Assembly (NCBI GenBank): GCA_949152475.1
Contig: OX424566.1
Location: 30,046,423-30,110,422 of the forward strand
Length of the DNA stretch: 64,000 nucleotides
Reading direction: 5' to 3'
Source of the DNA: Terebella lapidaria
Lineage: Eukaryota; Annelida; Polychaeta; Terebellida; Terebellidae
How positions within the stretch are numbered: the stretch's first letter is position 1; every line of letters starts with the position of its first letter. Of the stretch, positions 47,826 through 60,579 are shown one piece after another. Below the pieces are notes generated by a model. It saw nothing but the letters and a program-made list of their open reading frames with translations, did no database searches and was not told where the DNA came from. The position numbers were made by a program, and so were the translations under genes.

Positions 47826-50800
47826 GTTCCTCTTGAGTCGTTGCAGGGTTAGCTTCTGTTCGTTCATGCCAGCCTTGCCACTGTATTGTTCTGTGTGTAC
47901 AAACACATGCATCATGTTGGTGAACTTTTGTTTTTGCTGATTGAATGAGCGGATACCGTGTATCATGTTTGTACTGTACATATAGCATGAATTTGGGCCT
48001 TCAAATGTTTGTTTACATATTTGTACACATGTACATATTTGAACATTTATTCATTTATTATCTGAAAATATGTATATAATTTGAGTAAATATTTATTTAT
48101 TTATTGAAATTTATGTCACACAACTGCTAGCTGGCAGAACATACAGGAATTTGATCCTTCGAGTCATATACACAAGATTAAGATGGTGAAACCCTGCCGA
48201 TTGTTGGCAGTAAATTTCACGACTTTAGTACCGCATACAAAATATGAGCATTTGTCATAAAACTTCTGGTAGTCCGAAGTGCCTTTTTGCAGTTGGAGTG
48301 AATAGAGGAGTCATTTTCTTGTTTTAGAAAAATACAATTTTCGACCTGAAACGTCTGGATCATTCCGGATCATAACGATAAAGTTGGTATATCAGTTCTC
48401 AATATCAACCACGTAATCTTTAGAATACATCGACTTTTTACATAGTGGAGTGTCAGTGTCTATGAGCCGAGAATTACTTTTTGAATTTACCGCCTACATT
48501 TGTCACAAAATGTCCGACTGTCTTTGACACATTTACGAAATGCGCCATTTTCAAAATATCACGTGGATTTGGACAACACACAGACTTGAAATATCATCCA
48601 TTATTTTGATGATTTTCGAAGAATAGCTGACTTACTTGGGATTGGTACATCGTAGACTCCATAACGAGCTATCCACAGCCATGTGACATTGCGTTTTCTC
48701 CCGTAAAATTGAGTCTGAACATCGGCTACTTTCAACGTCAGGTGCCACGAAATCGTGTTTACATATTTCCCAGGTCAAAGTTTAATGTATCCTTACGCGA
48801 GACTTATCTTTGGTCATGTCGATTCTGCTAATCTGTCTAATCCATTGATCACACCAAATAATCCACTTTCTGAATACTGAACGGGACTACGGCAGGGAAT
48901 GTTCGCAGTACGACACATTACATGTGTTTTGTAATATCAATTGGTAGCGGTCATCCTCGGAATATTTCCTTCGGTTGTGAAGACCATATTTTGCGACTAT
49001 GAGATTCGGTAGCTTCGTCTCCAAATGTTTTCCCGCGAGGCACCAACAGTTCCATGTGTTATGCATGTATATCGGCATATGACGGAGGTAATCCCAGAAT
49101 TATGTACATAATCGAAGACATATTAGTTCATGGACAAAGAATTGTTGTAGATCGGGGAATGACTCCAGATGACTCCAGATGTTGCTGACAACTCCAAACC
49201 ACTTTCCTGACAGCTCAGCCAGAAGGCAACACAACCAGAAGCTCCATAAATCCTGGTTCAAGTCTCAATCAGAAGACAGGCAATAGCAGCTCCACACCAC
49301 TTGACTGATCCCCCAATGACAGGCACCCAGGAGCAATCATTCAGTTGGCCAACGATATGGATGTCAGAGCATAACAACAACTTGTGTTTTGAAGTTTGCA
49401 CCAATATATACATGTATATTAAAACAATATATATAAATTCAAATTAGGTGCATGTTGGATCTATAATTCTGAAACACCTGTACAGAATTGCACACCACCA
49501 TTTTGGGTATTGTAATGTCACTATAAGGCAATTGGATATCTTATACAACAGCAATTTGGGGATTCAATGGCCAATTAATAATATTTTCATATTTTATATT
49601 TTATTGGATAAAGTGGCCAACACATTGTATGTATCAAAAATTTGTTATTGATACACATGTGTAGGTCAGAAATACATTATGAAGATTTGAATGGTAGTGT
49701 ATCAAATGGCCATGTGCAATATTGTTTGCCAATTATGATAAATTCATAATCTTTTTGATTGGTATTATATTTGATTTATTTTGTTCTTGTTCACCTTCCA
49801 TGTACAAACTTTGTAAGATAAACATATGGATAAGGAGTATACTACCAAATACACTATTTATTCATGACATTTCTTGTCTGGTATGTTTTATATCATACCT
49901 GTGATCCATGTATGTCAAAAGATGAATTGTACTAATAAAATGCTACCACTGTGTGAATTTCACATCAATTATGTTGACACAACCCATGTGCAATAATGAT
50001 ACTTTAATGTCACATGTAATCATGATGACAATGAATCAAAAGCCTGGTGATATCTACATTTACATGTTATTGGGATCAGGATGTATCCTGTATCTAGCTT
50101 GGGGTTTGTGTTCTTTGTATGCATAGACCGAGCATTATGCACAATAGGGTCAGTGAAGACATACATTTACATACATTTACTTACTGTTAGTTATTCGATG
50201 AACACAGAGTGTTATGAATTATGCCAAATGCAAGAAGATGTTACTTTCCCAGAAGTTTTAAACTTATAACTGTCACTTTGGAAATACGGGTTATTATTTG
50301 CATTGATCAGGTGAATAGAGTAGTGTCATGGCCCAATGCACACAGAAGCCCTAGCATGTAGCAGTCTGCATGTAAAGGCCAGTGTGAATTGTGCACAGTG
50401 GAGCATATGATATTGAAGTCTCCCTCTCACTGTGGCAGTGTCTTGAAGGGTTAAAAAATAGTGCCTGTGCTGGCCACTTGGGAAAATTTTTCTAGTTGTC
50501 CATAAATGTCTAGCTTCAAAAATCATTTGTGATGCAATGGATTTTATGTTATATGTATAAATGTGTTCATCTAGCTACCTAATATTGTACTCGAAGGATT
50601 AGGCTTCTTTATGACTCGAAGGATTAGGCTCCTTTATATATTGCCAGTTATTTTATCAGTGCTATTTGGCAGCATTTATCTGATACTGAATTAGCAAGAA
50701 TAAACACTTTCTTCGAATTGATTACATTCAAAATGTCTTACTCTGAATTGATGGTATTCAAATGTCTCCTAACTGGTAATTTTTGATGATCAGCACACAT

Positions 50801-51160
50801 CATTATTATCACATATCAACAATACAGTAATTGAGTATGACAAATTCCAGTACCCTCTCTCGACAGGTCAGATTCCACCGCAGAAGTACCTGCAAAAAAC
50901 AAGAACAGAACACGGTTATATGTTCAGAATTACATTCACTATATATATAATACACTTATGTATATGAATAACACAACACAGTTAACTTTTGTGAAATTCA
51001 TATCCACGAAATTCTGACAAATTCTCATTCAAAATCTCATATACACATGGCGAGGAGAATCGTCGATGAAAAGTACTTCGATCTGGTATCAGGGTAAACC
51101 GACCCGTGTAGCGTTGGTATATTGCCAGGTACATGTACACTTGGCACACACCACTCACTA
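47826..51160. other. Long stretch without recognised genes
   Basis: AT-rich sequence after the piggyBac gene. No conserved frame, inverted repeat or tandem array stands out, except a 27-bp direct pair at about 50590-50640 (CTCGAAGGATTAGGCT twice). Scattered short open frames are consistent with chance. Confidence 0.45.
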
Positions 51161-51164
51161 TACC

Positions 51165-51780
51165 TATTCTTCATTCCTGATTGCATTCACGTCAAATATC
51201 TGACCAAGTGAAAAGGGATATCCATGTAACACACGGTATATCTGTATTCTAGAGTGATTCCCGTTTTGATAAGTAAACATTGTCAATGACAACGAACAAA
51301 CGAAATGCCACCGAACTTTCCCTGAACTTCACTGATATGTCAAACTCATGCGATTCTCTGATTGGCTACAACAAATTAGTCCGCGTTCTGCTGGCAGGGA
51401 TTGCCCATGTGGTCCCGCTCACCTATTGATTATTTTCCGGCGGTCGAAAGCTTGGTTCACAACTGACAGAACTATCTCCTGGTCATATTTTCTTCATTCC
51501 TGGTTGCAATCACGTCAAATACATGACAGAGTTGCGGGATATAACACACGATAGATCTGAATTCTGGGAGTAATTCTTGATTTGATAAGTAAACAATATT
51601 TGTCAATGAAATGCCACCGAAGGCTGGGCCTGAACTTTTCTGATGTGTCAAACTAGATGCGAAGCTCTGATAGGCTACAGCAAATCAGTCCGCGTGTTGC
51701 TTGCCGGGATTGCCCATACGGTCCTACTTATTGATTATTTTTCGGCGGTCAAAAACTTCGTTCACAACTGACAAAACTGT
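51165..51780. repeat. 315-bp tandem pair
   Basis: About 51165-51480 and 51485-51780 share TCTTCATTCCTG, AATGCCACCGAA, CAGTCCGCGT-like and TTATTGATTATTTT words in the same order, with moderate divergence. I recognise no gene. Confidence 0.7.
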
Positions 51781-52449
51781 TTCCCTGGTCTCATACGCTA
51801 TTTCAATTTAGACAAGAAATGATGTTATATAGAATCTACTGGTAACCTGTCAATACTTTCAAATACATGAATCAAACAAGTTAACAACAATGAAGAAAAC
51901 TTGAAAAAGTTACGTAATCAAGTTGATTTGCGCAATCGGCCATTAAAATAGCGCGGCCGCGGGCAGCCATTTACAGGACTTGTCGTTCTTAAATCTCGGA
52001 AGTTACGATGATAAATCTGCTTATTGTGTGGTTTGGATAAGGCCAAGTCCTTTTTTTCCGAATGAAACATCAGTACTTACAATACAATACTTACCCATAG
52101 CATTGCGAAGTCTGTTTCAGTTTGGTCAAGTTTATTGCATCTGGTCCTAAATCAGTTGAAAAGTGTGTGTTATACCCGCAACAATCGGGCAATCTGATTT
52201 TCTCGCACTCAGAAATACAGCACGATGACTTAATAATCGTAAAAAATAACTGAAATTTGTTGGACAAATTCACATGTGAGAGTGTACCTACAGTAGCTAG
52301 AACCAGTATATGAAAATCAATGTTTTTAGCGTCTAAACGATAACAACTGGCAGTTAACCCCAAAACGTCATTCAGCAGGCAACCCAAAAACGTCATACAG
52401 AGCGCACTAGTAAATGACGTACGGCAGGTGAAAGAGTTAAGAGGTCATG
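51781..52449. other. Unassigned spacer
   Basis: No gene is recognised. A single GCGGCCGC occurs at about 51953. A 101-codon open frame on the minus strand (52396-52091) has no recognised domain. Confidence 0.4.
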
Positions 52450-54059
52450 AGAGGTATATGTCTATTTGAGATAATCTGTTGTTGTATACTTTATCCACAA
52501 TTTTTGCAATAGCATGATTGGCACACCACAGCAAAAGCATGTGCAAGGTAACTGACAGTACATTGTCTTCACATATATATTGTATATTCTGTACTTAGAG
52601 AGTCAAACCATATTGAATCCACAATTTACAAAAATAGAGCAATGCTGTCATTACATAATAACCCAAAATAATGTACCAGAGTTGAGCCTAGGATACAAGA
52701 AACCACATACACGGTCATGATTTGCAGTGAAATGGAGCAATATAGATTAATTTATAAACAAAAACAACTACCTGACTACTTCCATGAAAACTATTGGGCT
52801 ATTCCATTTCAAAAACTGCGGTGTTTCCCCGAGCAGATTTAATTAGCGTCCGTAACAAAGAAAAAGGAATTAACGGTCTGCCTAGATCTGGCATCCAATG
52901 TCCCGAAGCAAAACACGAAATATTTCGCAACTTGGCGAAGTGTTTCGAACTAATGAATTTACCACAAGTGAATTGATATACCACAAGAGAGGGTATTATA
53001 AATAATGAAGAACAAACGGAAACGGCTATTTATGTATATTATGCACGTGGATCCCTCATCACATATGTATAATTGTATATTGACATAATTACCACAGACG
53101 ACTGACGTATTTGTCCCACACAAACTATGTTCACATGTGAAATGGTCATTTGAGATGATAATCACCGGCTCAGTCAGCAGAATAACACATGAGAATTCTT
53201 GTGTTTCTCACGGAAACAAGTGAGTTGACTAACTGTTTCTCATGGAAACAAGTGAGTTGACTAACGAGCACTGCGAAATCCATTATTCTCATCGACCTAG
53301 TACATTATTGGACTTTTGTTTTGAATATTATTGGATTATCCAGTTCGAGATAATGTGATTTAGGCAACTGATTGGGTTAGCGCATCTAACAAGCCACCTA
53401 ACGAACCTGTCTGTCCAGATGTGACATTTTGATGCCCTGAATCCAGAGACAAGTTGAGAATTACCCCATCGATTTGACATCCTGGATTGGATTGGTTCCC
53501 TGGTTTGGAATATCAACAAACGATTTGCTTTATTGTTTGATAACATGGCCCAGATTTACTTAAACTTTCTGAATCAAGTCCATGTCTCTTAATGCGCAAA
53601 TGATCTGTGATGTCCCATTGTGTTGTGATATTATGACCACTTGGTATCTAAGCTTACGTCATCTGACATGGCTGACAGATCAGCATGCGCATGGTGAACC
53701 ATTTCAAGATAATAAACAGTACAATGTCGGCACACGAACATCAAGTCATAACTTGTCAGGAAAGTGTCAATGACAAATCAAGGGTCGAATCATACACACA
53801 AAATCTACAAACTTATAGCGATGGAAGCAGTGATGTAGTCGTTGCATAGTAACTCAATGAATGTACCAAAGGCATCAACACGATGAATGGTGTTGAAAAT
53901 ATAATGCTTGAATACAAATGGATTAATCTTCATATTTTTATTTGTGTGTGTATATATATCTTTTAATAGTTTTTACATTGATATTATTGATAAGTCAAAG
54001 AAAAAGAATATACCCCGCAAGAAATAAGACGACAGACGTGAAATGCCATCATCTCTGTA
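52450..54059. repeat. Segmental duplication B, copy 1, left part
   Basis: It matches about 60580-62300 in the same orientation, with moderate divergence. Landmarks include TGTCTATTTGAGATAAT, CATTGTCTTCACAT, GGTGTTTCCC and GTGGATCCCTCATCA. A 36-bp tandem pair (GTTTCTCACGGAAACAAGTG type) at about 53205-53265 is single in the other copy. The segment resumes at 57755 after the giant fold-back insertion. Confidence 0.8.
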
Positions 54060-57000
54060 TAGTCCGGCAGTAGGGTGGCTCAACCTCAAAGTGTTTGATA
54101 AAGTTTTTTTCTCTTCTGATTTTACTTGTTTGGTATATCCGTAAATCGTTCCAGGTGGGTGTGAAACTCTCACCCTTGGGGAATTTGAGAAATCCAAGAT
54201 GGCCGCCATGGAGGGTGATTTCAACCACTTGAAATATAATTCAGCCCATAACTTTACTTCTAGAGTACATAGAAGTGCGAACTTGGTGTCTATACCCATG
54301 TTTTCTGGTATCAGCTTTACAATGGTGCCACTAAATTATAGTTTTGCTTGTCCGCCATCTTGGAAATCAAAATGGCCGCGTAATTTCGGTCATTTTTGCC
54401 CGAATATTTGCCCAAAACTGTTCGATTTCATATATAATGTAATGACGAATATGTCAAAAGATAATGCGTAGCAGTGGAGCATCATGTATTGCGTTAGTGA
54501 ATTGTTTTGTAGGTATTGTCATACAATAAACGTAGAGGGGACAGGTGACATTGCCCTCCATGTCTTCAACGTTGTCACCAGTGTCCTGAGAAGTTCATAT
54601 TTTAGCAAGTTTGACACATAGACAGGTCAATCTATGACAAGCAACCAACTGACCCACAACAAATTGCAACAAAAGGTTTTATCGTGGTTTTCACCCCTAC
54701 TGGATATACTGATGAACAGAAAAAAAAGTCTACCAAAATCTGAATCACGGAAATGGGTTAAAATGGCGTCATTTCTAAGATGGCCGCCGCGGGGCTAAGG
54801 AAATTCTTAAGCAGCTATAACTTCTTCAATAACTGTGATAGAAACATAATTTTGGGTTCTAGCCCAGGGTTTTGAATGGTGAGGAATCCAGTGGTGTCAC
54901 TGAAATTCCGATTTAAGTATTCAGCCTGAAATCCAAGATGGCGGCGATTAATGAGGCCGTAAACCAATGTAATCGACTGTTCGCATCAAGCCCTCAACTT
55001 CTTCAATAATTAAGACAGAAATATAGTTTTGGGTTCCAGCCCAGCATTTTGAAGGATGAGGAGTCCAGTGGTGTCTATAAAATTCAGTTCTGATAAGTAG
55101 TCCGCCTAAAATTCACGATGGCGGTGACTATAAATGACGCCGTAAACCAATGAATTCAAATGTTTGCATCATGCTCTCACCTTCCTCAATATTTGTGATA
55201 TAATCATAATTTTGGGCGAGTTCAGAATATATACTCAGAAAACATAAACCTAAAGCAAGCAAAAGAAACACCCGGAGGTCGAATGCAAATTCCAAATGTT
55301 ATGTAAAGCATGGACACATCAGTCAACGACGATCATTCAAGGCAAGATGCACATGTTTAAATATTACACACTGTTTTCCGGGGAAAAATGGGGTGAATAT
55401 AACATGTAATAATAGGCAGGAGAATACCTGACAGCCATGCAGTTTACTCGTGGTTTTAGGACCTTCATTCACCAAAGCCATCTTGGAATTCAGACTGAAT
55501 ATTTAACAATTGACGTGTTTGAGATATATTTCCTATGAACAGACGCCTCAATTGTCCAGGGGGATTTGTTTTGTTGTCAAAAAATGGACATTTTATTGAT
55601 TTTACGGCTTTCCTTTTAATGCTGATGTAAAGTTTTAATGGCATCTGCTATCAGGGATCCTCGAGGATAGTTTTCTCACCACGGGTCATGGCGGGCGCAT
55701 GCCCACTATCCTCAGATCCTCGCGGATAGTCCGCTCACCGAGGGTCACTGCGGGCGCAGTGCCTACTTTATCATCAGAACGTTAACCAGGTAGCAGCCCG
55801 CCCAGCGAGCCCAGACATGCGGACACCACTCAGATACAGGATCATCACCGTGGTGTTAACTGTAAGGCCGACTCGCCTCGGTCCGCCGCGGGGGATGGAA
55901 CCCCGGACAGCCTGACGGTCCGTTAGAGCCTGTTTCGCATCATTCCAGATGGGAGACTGGTGATCCAGAGGGCGTGAGCCACCGAGTCATCAAGATCTTC
56001 CCCACCTGGGCCCCCTATAGAAATTGTCCCCAGGGGCCCACGAGGGCCTTAGCCAGAGATCGAGGACGTAGAGCTCATGGCCTACGCTCGTTCTCTCGCT
56101 TGCTCAGCTCTAAGACAACTTCACTGAACAAATCGGCTCCAGAGTATTTATAGTCCCTGAAGCACGAGAAACGAGGGAAGTGACGTAAGGCCATTGTTAC
56201 AGCATACTGGGCGAGAGTGTTGGAACAGAAGCGTCCAAAACGAAGGCCAGAAACAAGCGTATTTAGAAAGAATCACCTGCCGCGATCTTTGGGCAAAATC
56301 GCCAAACTGACATCCGAGATTTTTTGTTAATATCGTTGAACCCTGAATTTTCTTATAACAATGGATTGCTCATCCTCCAGAACCCTAGACCAGACCCTAA
56401 AATTATGTTTCTATCCCAATTATTTAAGAAGTTATTATTATTTAAGGGTTTGATGCTGACAGATGATTTCATTGATTTGTGGCCTCGTTCATCGCCGCCA
56501 CCTTGGATTTCAGGGTGGATACTTATCAGAGTTGAAGTTCATTGACACCATTGGATTCGGAGTTGAATCACCCTTCAAAACCCTGGGATAGAACCCAAAA
56601 TTATGATTATATCACAAATATTGAGGAAGTGGAGAGCATGATGTGAACATTTGACTTCATTGGTTTATGGCCTCATTATTCGTCGCCATCTTGGATTTCA
56701 GGCTGACTGCTTATCAAAATTGAAATTTACTGACAACATTGGATTCCCCACTCTTCAAAATGCTGGGCTGGAACCCAAAATTATATTTCTGTCACAATTA
56801 TTGAAGAAGTTGAGGGCTTGATGTGAACAGTTGATTCCATTTGTTACGGCCTCATTAATCGCCGCCATCTTGGATTTAAGGCTGATTAGTTATCGGAAGT
56901 AAATTTTAGTGACACCACTGGATTCCTCGCCCTTCAAAAACCTGGACTAGAACCCAAAATTATGTTTTTATCACAATTATTGAAGAAGTTATAGCTGCAT

Positions 57001-57754
57001 AAGGATTTCCATAGACCCACGGCGGCCATCTTTGAAATGAGGCCATTTTAACCTATTTCCGTGATTCAGATTTTGGTAGACTTTTTTTTATGTTGATCAG
57101 TATACCCAGTAGGGGTGAAAATCACGATAAAACTTTTGTTGCATTTTGTTGTGGGTCAGTTGGTTGTTTGTCATAGATTGACCTGTTTAGGTGTCAAACT
57201 TGCTGCAAAATGAACTTCTCAGGACATTGGTGACAACGTTGAAAACATGGAGGGCAATGTCACTTGTCCTCTCAACGTTTATTGTATGACAATACCTACA
57301 AGACAATTCACTAAAGCAATACATGATGCTCCACTGCTACGCATTATCTTTTAACATATTCGTCATTACATTACATATAAAATCAAACAGTTTTGGGCAA
57401 ATATTCGGGCAAAAATGACCAAAATTACGCGGCCAGTTTGAATCCCAAGATGGCAAGCATAACTATAATTCAGTGGCACCATTGTAAAGCTGATACCAGA
57501 AAACATGGGTATAGACACCCAGTTCGCACTTCTATGTACTCTAGAAGTAAAGTTATGGGCTGAACTATATTTCAGATGGTTGAAATCGTCCTCCATGGCG
57601 GCCATCTTGGATTTCTCAAATTCCCCAAGGGTGAGAATTTCACACCCACCTGAATTTTTTCACGTAGGCCCTAATAATGAATAATCAAGAGAGAAAAAAA
57701 CTTTATCAAACACTTTGAGGTCAGGCTGTTTTAACAAGGTTCACTGCCGGACTA
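54060..57754. mobile_element. Giant fold-back element with AAGATGGCGGC motifs (3695 bp)
   Basis: The termini are TAGTCCGGCAG and its reverse complement. The arms (54060 to about 55225 and about 56580-57754) are inverted copies over roughly 1.1 kb. GTA flanks both ends (54057-54059, 57755-57757). The duplicated segment at about 62300-62310 retains the empty site, supporting a 3-bp duplication. Each arm holds units of about 185 bp (landmarks ATAATTTTGGGTTC, AGCCCAG, CCAGTGGTGTC, AATCCAAGATGGCGGCGATT). A solo LTR sits in the spacer. There is no open coding region. Confidence 0.88.
55646..56201 (-). mobile_element. Probable solo LTR of an LTR retroelement (fossil)
   Basis: Read on the minus strand it begins TGTAACAATGGCC and ends with CA, about 556 bp. 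It has a TATAAATA box (plus-strand 56145-56152) and a TCAGTG initiator about 27 bp downstream. Near-matching 5-bp direct repeats (GCATC and GCATA) flank it. It is GC-rich compared with the host element. The family is probably Gypsy-like, judging from the TGTAACA start. No internal region is present. It inserted after the fold-back element. Confidence 0.6.
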
Positions 57755-58340
57755 GTAGCTAGGTTATTCACCAGAATAATGACGGACATTGCCTTAGTAA
57801 CCACGCACACCAGCATAACTTGCCGCAGAAGTATTAAATTTTGATTGCAGTGAATTGTAGGATTAATACATATTTTTCATGAAGCGAAAAACACACCTGA
57901 CCAAATAATTGAAAACTGTTCGATTACACCATTAAAAAAATCGTGGTGTTTCCCTGAGCTGATCTAATTAACGTCCATAACAAAAGGCAACATGAATGAG
58001 CATGTCTGCCTAGATGTGACATCCGGTGTTCCGAAAAACAAGAAATATATCTATTAATGGTGGTTTGTTTTGTAGCCGTTCATAGAAAAAATCAGTTATG
58101 TTTTGCAACTCAAAGTTAGGAAAAGGATGCCATCGCTGGTTCAGTATCACAATTCATGGATCCCTTAATGATAAGATCAAATCATGGCTTGTCAAATGTT
58201 ATTGTTAAAAAAAGTATCTCAATATCATGCTTCATTTTATGAAAAATATATTTGCTGGGGGTAAGACGCACAAACTCTTATTCTCAATAGGTTGACTCCA
58301 AGGCACATTGCCAGTCCTGAAAATAAAGTAATAGGCCACT
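57755..58340. repeat. Segmental duplication B, copy 1, right part
   Basis: It matches 62305-62710 and then the flanks at 63118-63127 and 63845-64000. It shows the layout before the two MITE-like insertions that split the second copy. Confidence 0.75.
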
Positions 58341-59695
58341 ACCCAAAGTATTTGTAATCTAGACCCGTTATGTGAAAACTCGTAATTAGCCTACACGCAG
58401 CTCAGTACTCCTGTAATATATCCTGTCATGAAAACAGACAATGCATATTCTTCGGAGGCAATTATGGTGATATATTGATATCTGGTAAAAATTCCCAGCT
58501 AGGAAAAGAACATACGACTATTTCGACGTAGGCATTTGCATACAGGCTGAATTAATATACCACAATTAGTCGAATGTATTGCAAATGATCAAAAACAAAG
58601 GAAAATGTGTTATTTAGGTATATTATATGCGTGGATCCCTCATCATATATGTATATTGAAATAATTGATAGGCAAATGATATACTTTTCCAGCACAAGCT
58701 ATATTCACAGTCATCTAAAATGGTCATTTGAGATGATAATCACCGGGTCATCAAACAGAATAACAGATGTGTATTTTGCTGCTCTTTTTACGGGAACAAG
58801 TGACGTAACGAGCAGTGCCACGAAGATTATTCTCAACGAATTACTTTAACTCCATTGAGATTAGTTTCTCTTTCAGATGAGTAATGCAATAGTATCGGGC
58901 GTCTGTATTGGATACTGTGTTGAGCTGCTTCAGTCAACTGAGCACAACCTACAAGCCACACAACGAATTGCCGGGACAGAACGCGAAATATTCCTCCATT
59001 TTGACATCCAATCAAAAACCGATGAAGTATATATACCATTTTCCTACTGTCAGTTGTTAATGTTCGTTAACGTCAGTTTGAAGATAAATTATGATACTGT
59101 TGGTTTAGTAAATCCCAAGATCCAAATATCAAAGGGCGATTTTTTTTTAAATGATGGAGAAAATTGTATGGTTCGTACTTGGGTATTGTTTCAATGTTTA
59201 TCCACTAAAATGTACCTCGCGTGACTCCATATTCGTATAATTTTATTCATGGTATTGCTGGCAAAACATGGACAAGTGAGAAATTGCTGACAAAAACGTC
59301 GTTTATGACAACCTCAGTACCGCTTTGGTTTGTGACAAACACATATAATGATAATATTTCATCAATAATTTATTTCTTTATAGCGCATATCAACATAATA
59401 TAATATTCATCATAGTGCATGTGATTCACAACCTGTCTGCCTGTGATGACGCCTATGTGCGGGGCACTGCTAAATGTATAAAGCTCCCCGATATATCATC
59501 ACCCTATATGGACCGCCAAATGTCATAATAGTCCTTGAATCATCCTACCCTAAATGTCATAAATTTGGCGGCCCCCTAAATGTGACATACATGCCTACCT
59601 TAATTGTCATAAAACAGTTGAAAACATATCCTGAACCATAAACCAAACATACTCTACCACTTGTATGATCATCAGAGGTAAGAAATAATTATTCT
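58341..59695. other. Unassigned spacer, part of it similar to duplication B
   Basis: About 58600-58820 (GTGGATCCCTCATCATATAT, AATGGTCATTTGAGATGATA, AATCACCGG) matches 53045-53175 and 61265-61400. The 115-codon open frame at 58877-59224 has no recognised domain. A short cluster of CTAAATGTCATAA-type words lies at 59510-59610. Confidence 0.45.
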
Positions 59696-59700
59696 ATGTT

Positions 59701-59800
59701 TTGAATTTATGGCTCAAAGAAAGGCCATATCACCCACACAGTCAGGGGAGAATCGAGAGAATGAAAAACATACTGAAAGAGCATATTCATTTTGATCTGT
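59701..59800 (+). mobile_element. Integrase fragment of a retroelement (fossil)
   Basis: A short stretch reads as part of a retroviral-type integrase core: PYHPHSQGRIERMK resembles the conserved region around the catalytic glutamate. No other part of the element is visible nearby, so it is a small broken remnant. It is followed directly by the 59805-60105 repeat. Confidence 0.5.
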
Positions 59801-59804
59801 TGGA

Positions 59805-60105
59805 GATCATTCATTCTTTAACGCAAATCATTTCAACTCTGAGGGTTAAACTTTGCTTCATCTTAGCACCTGGCCCATCGACCAGATCTAGCTAAATCTG
59901 TATGTAGGGCTGGTAAGTCAAGTTATTTTATCGTGTAATTCCAGTGACAAACAAACATATACTTTACGTGTTTTAAATGAAGTTCTACTCATTGCTGGTA
60001 AAATGACCACCGTTTAGTCACGTGCTCACGTCAGTTTACGTTTTCAATAGAGTATTAGGTTCATGGTTGGAATCAGTATTCATCAATACCTAGGAATTGC
60101 TGCCT
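59805..60105. repeat. 300-bp repeat, partner of 45661-45934
   Basis: It holds the same ordered words as the sequence before the piggyBac gene, including the CTGGTAAGT donor-like site. Here no piggyBac coding follows. Confidence 0.7.
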
Positions 60106-60579
60106 TACTTGTACGAATGTCATCTGTCACGTATTACGGATTTGTTTAATGTATTATACCATGTCATTCACGCTGTCCCTTTGTTTTGATCAACGAAATC
60201 TTAAGATTGAAAGTGTTATGGCCTGACAATTTGACAGCTACATTCTATTGATGTGCTGTCGACCTACCGACCTTTCCCTGATATTGAAGATGACGAAGGA
60301 TTCGAAGCGAGATAGACAGACATCTAGTGTGCTCAGCTTCCTGCTAACATGTCACGATCAACTCCAGAACTATTGCATAATTTCACGCCAAGACAGTCAC
60401 GTTTTGTTTGACAATAAAACCTCTTTGAATCGAGGTCCACAATAAATGTAAATATAGCCCATGCAGCAACAGCAACATTCTTTGTTTGTATTCTTTGTCT
60501 GGTAACTGAATTAAGGGGTAATGAGAAGAGGATACACGACACATTGCGTTGAAAACATAATGATCAACGACAACAAAAA
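60106..60579. other. Unassigned spacer
   Basis: No gene or repeat is recognised. Confidence 0.45.

Noticed and set aside
46776-47988. Minus-strand and out-of-frame readings across the piggyBac gene
   Set aside because: Shadows of the piggyBac coding sequence, which has family motifs in the plus frame.
55860-56000. tRNA- or SINE-like B box on the minus strand (GGGGTTCCATCCCC)
   Set aside because: The spacing and sequence of a matching A box are poor, and the stretch lies inside the proposed solo LTR.
58877-59224. 115-codon plus-strand frame
   Set aside because: No domain, no repeat partner to compare and no visible promoter or splice context. Cannot be distinguished from chance.
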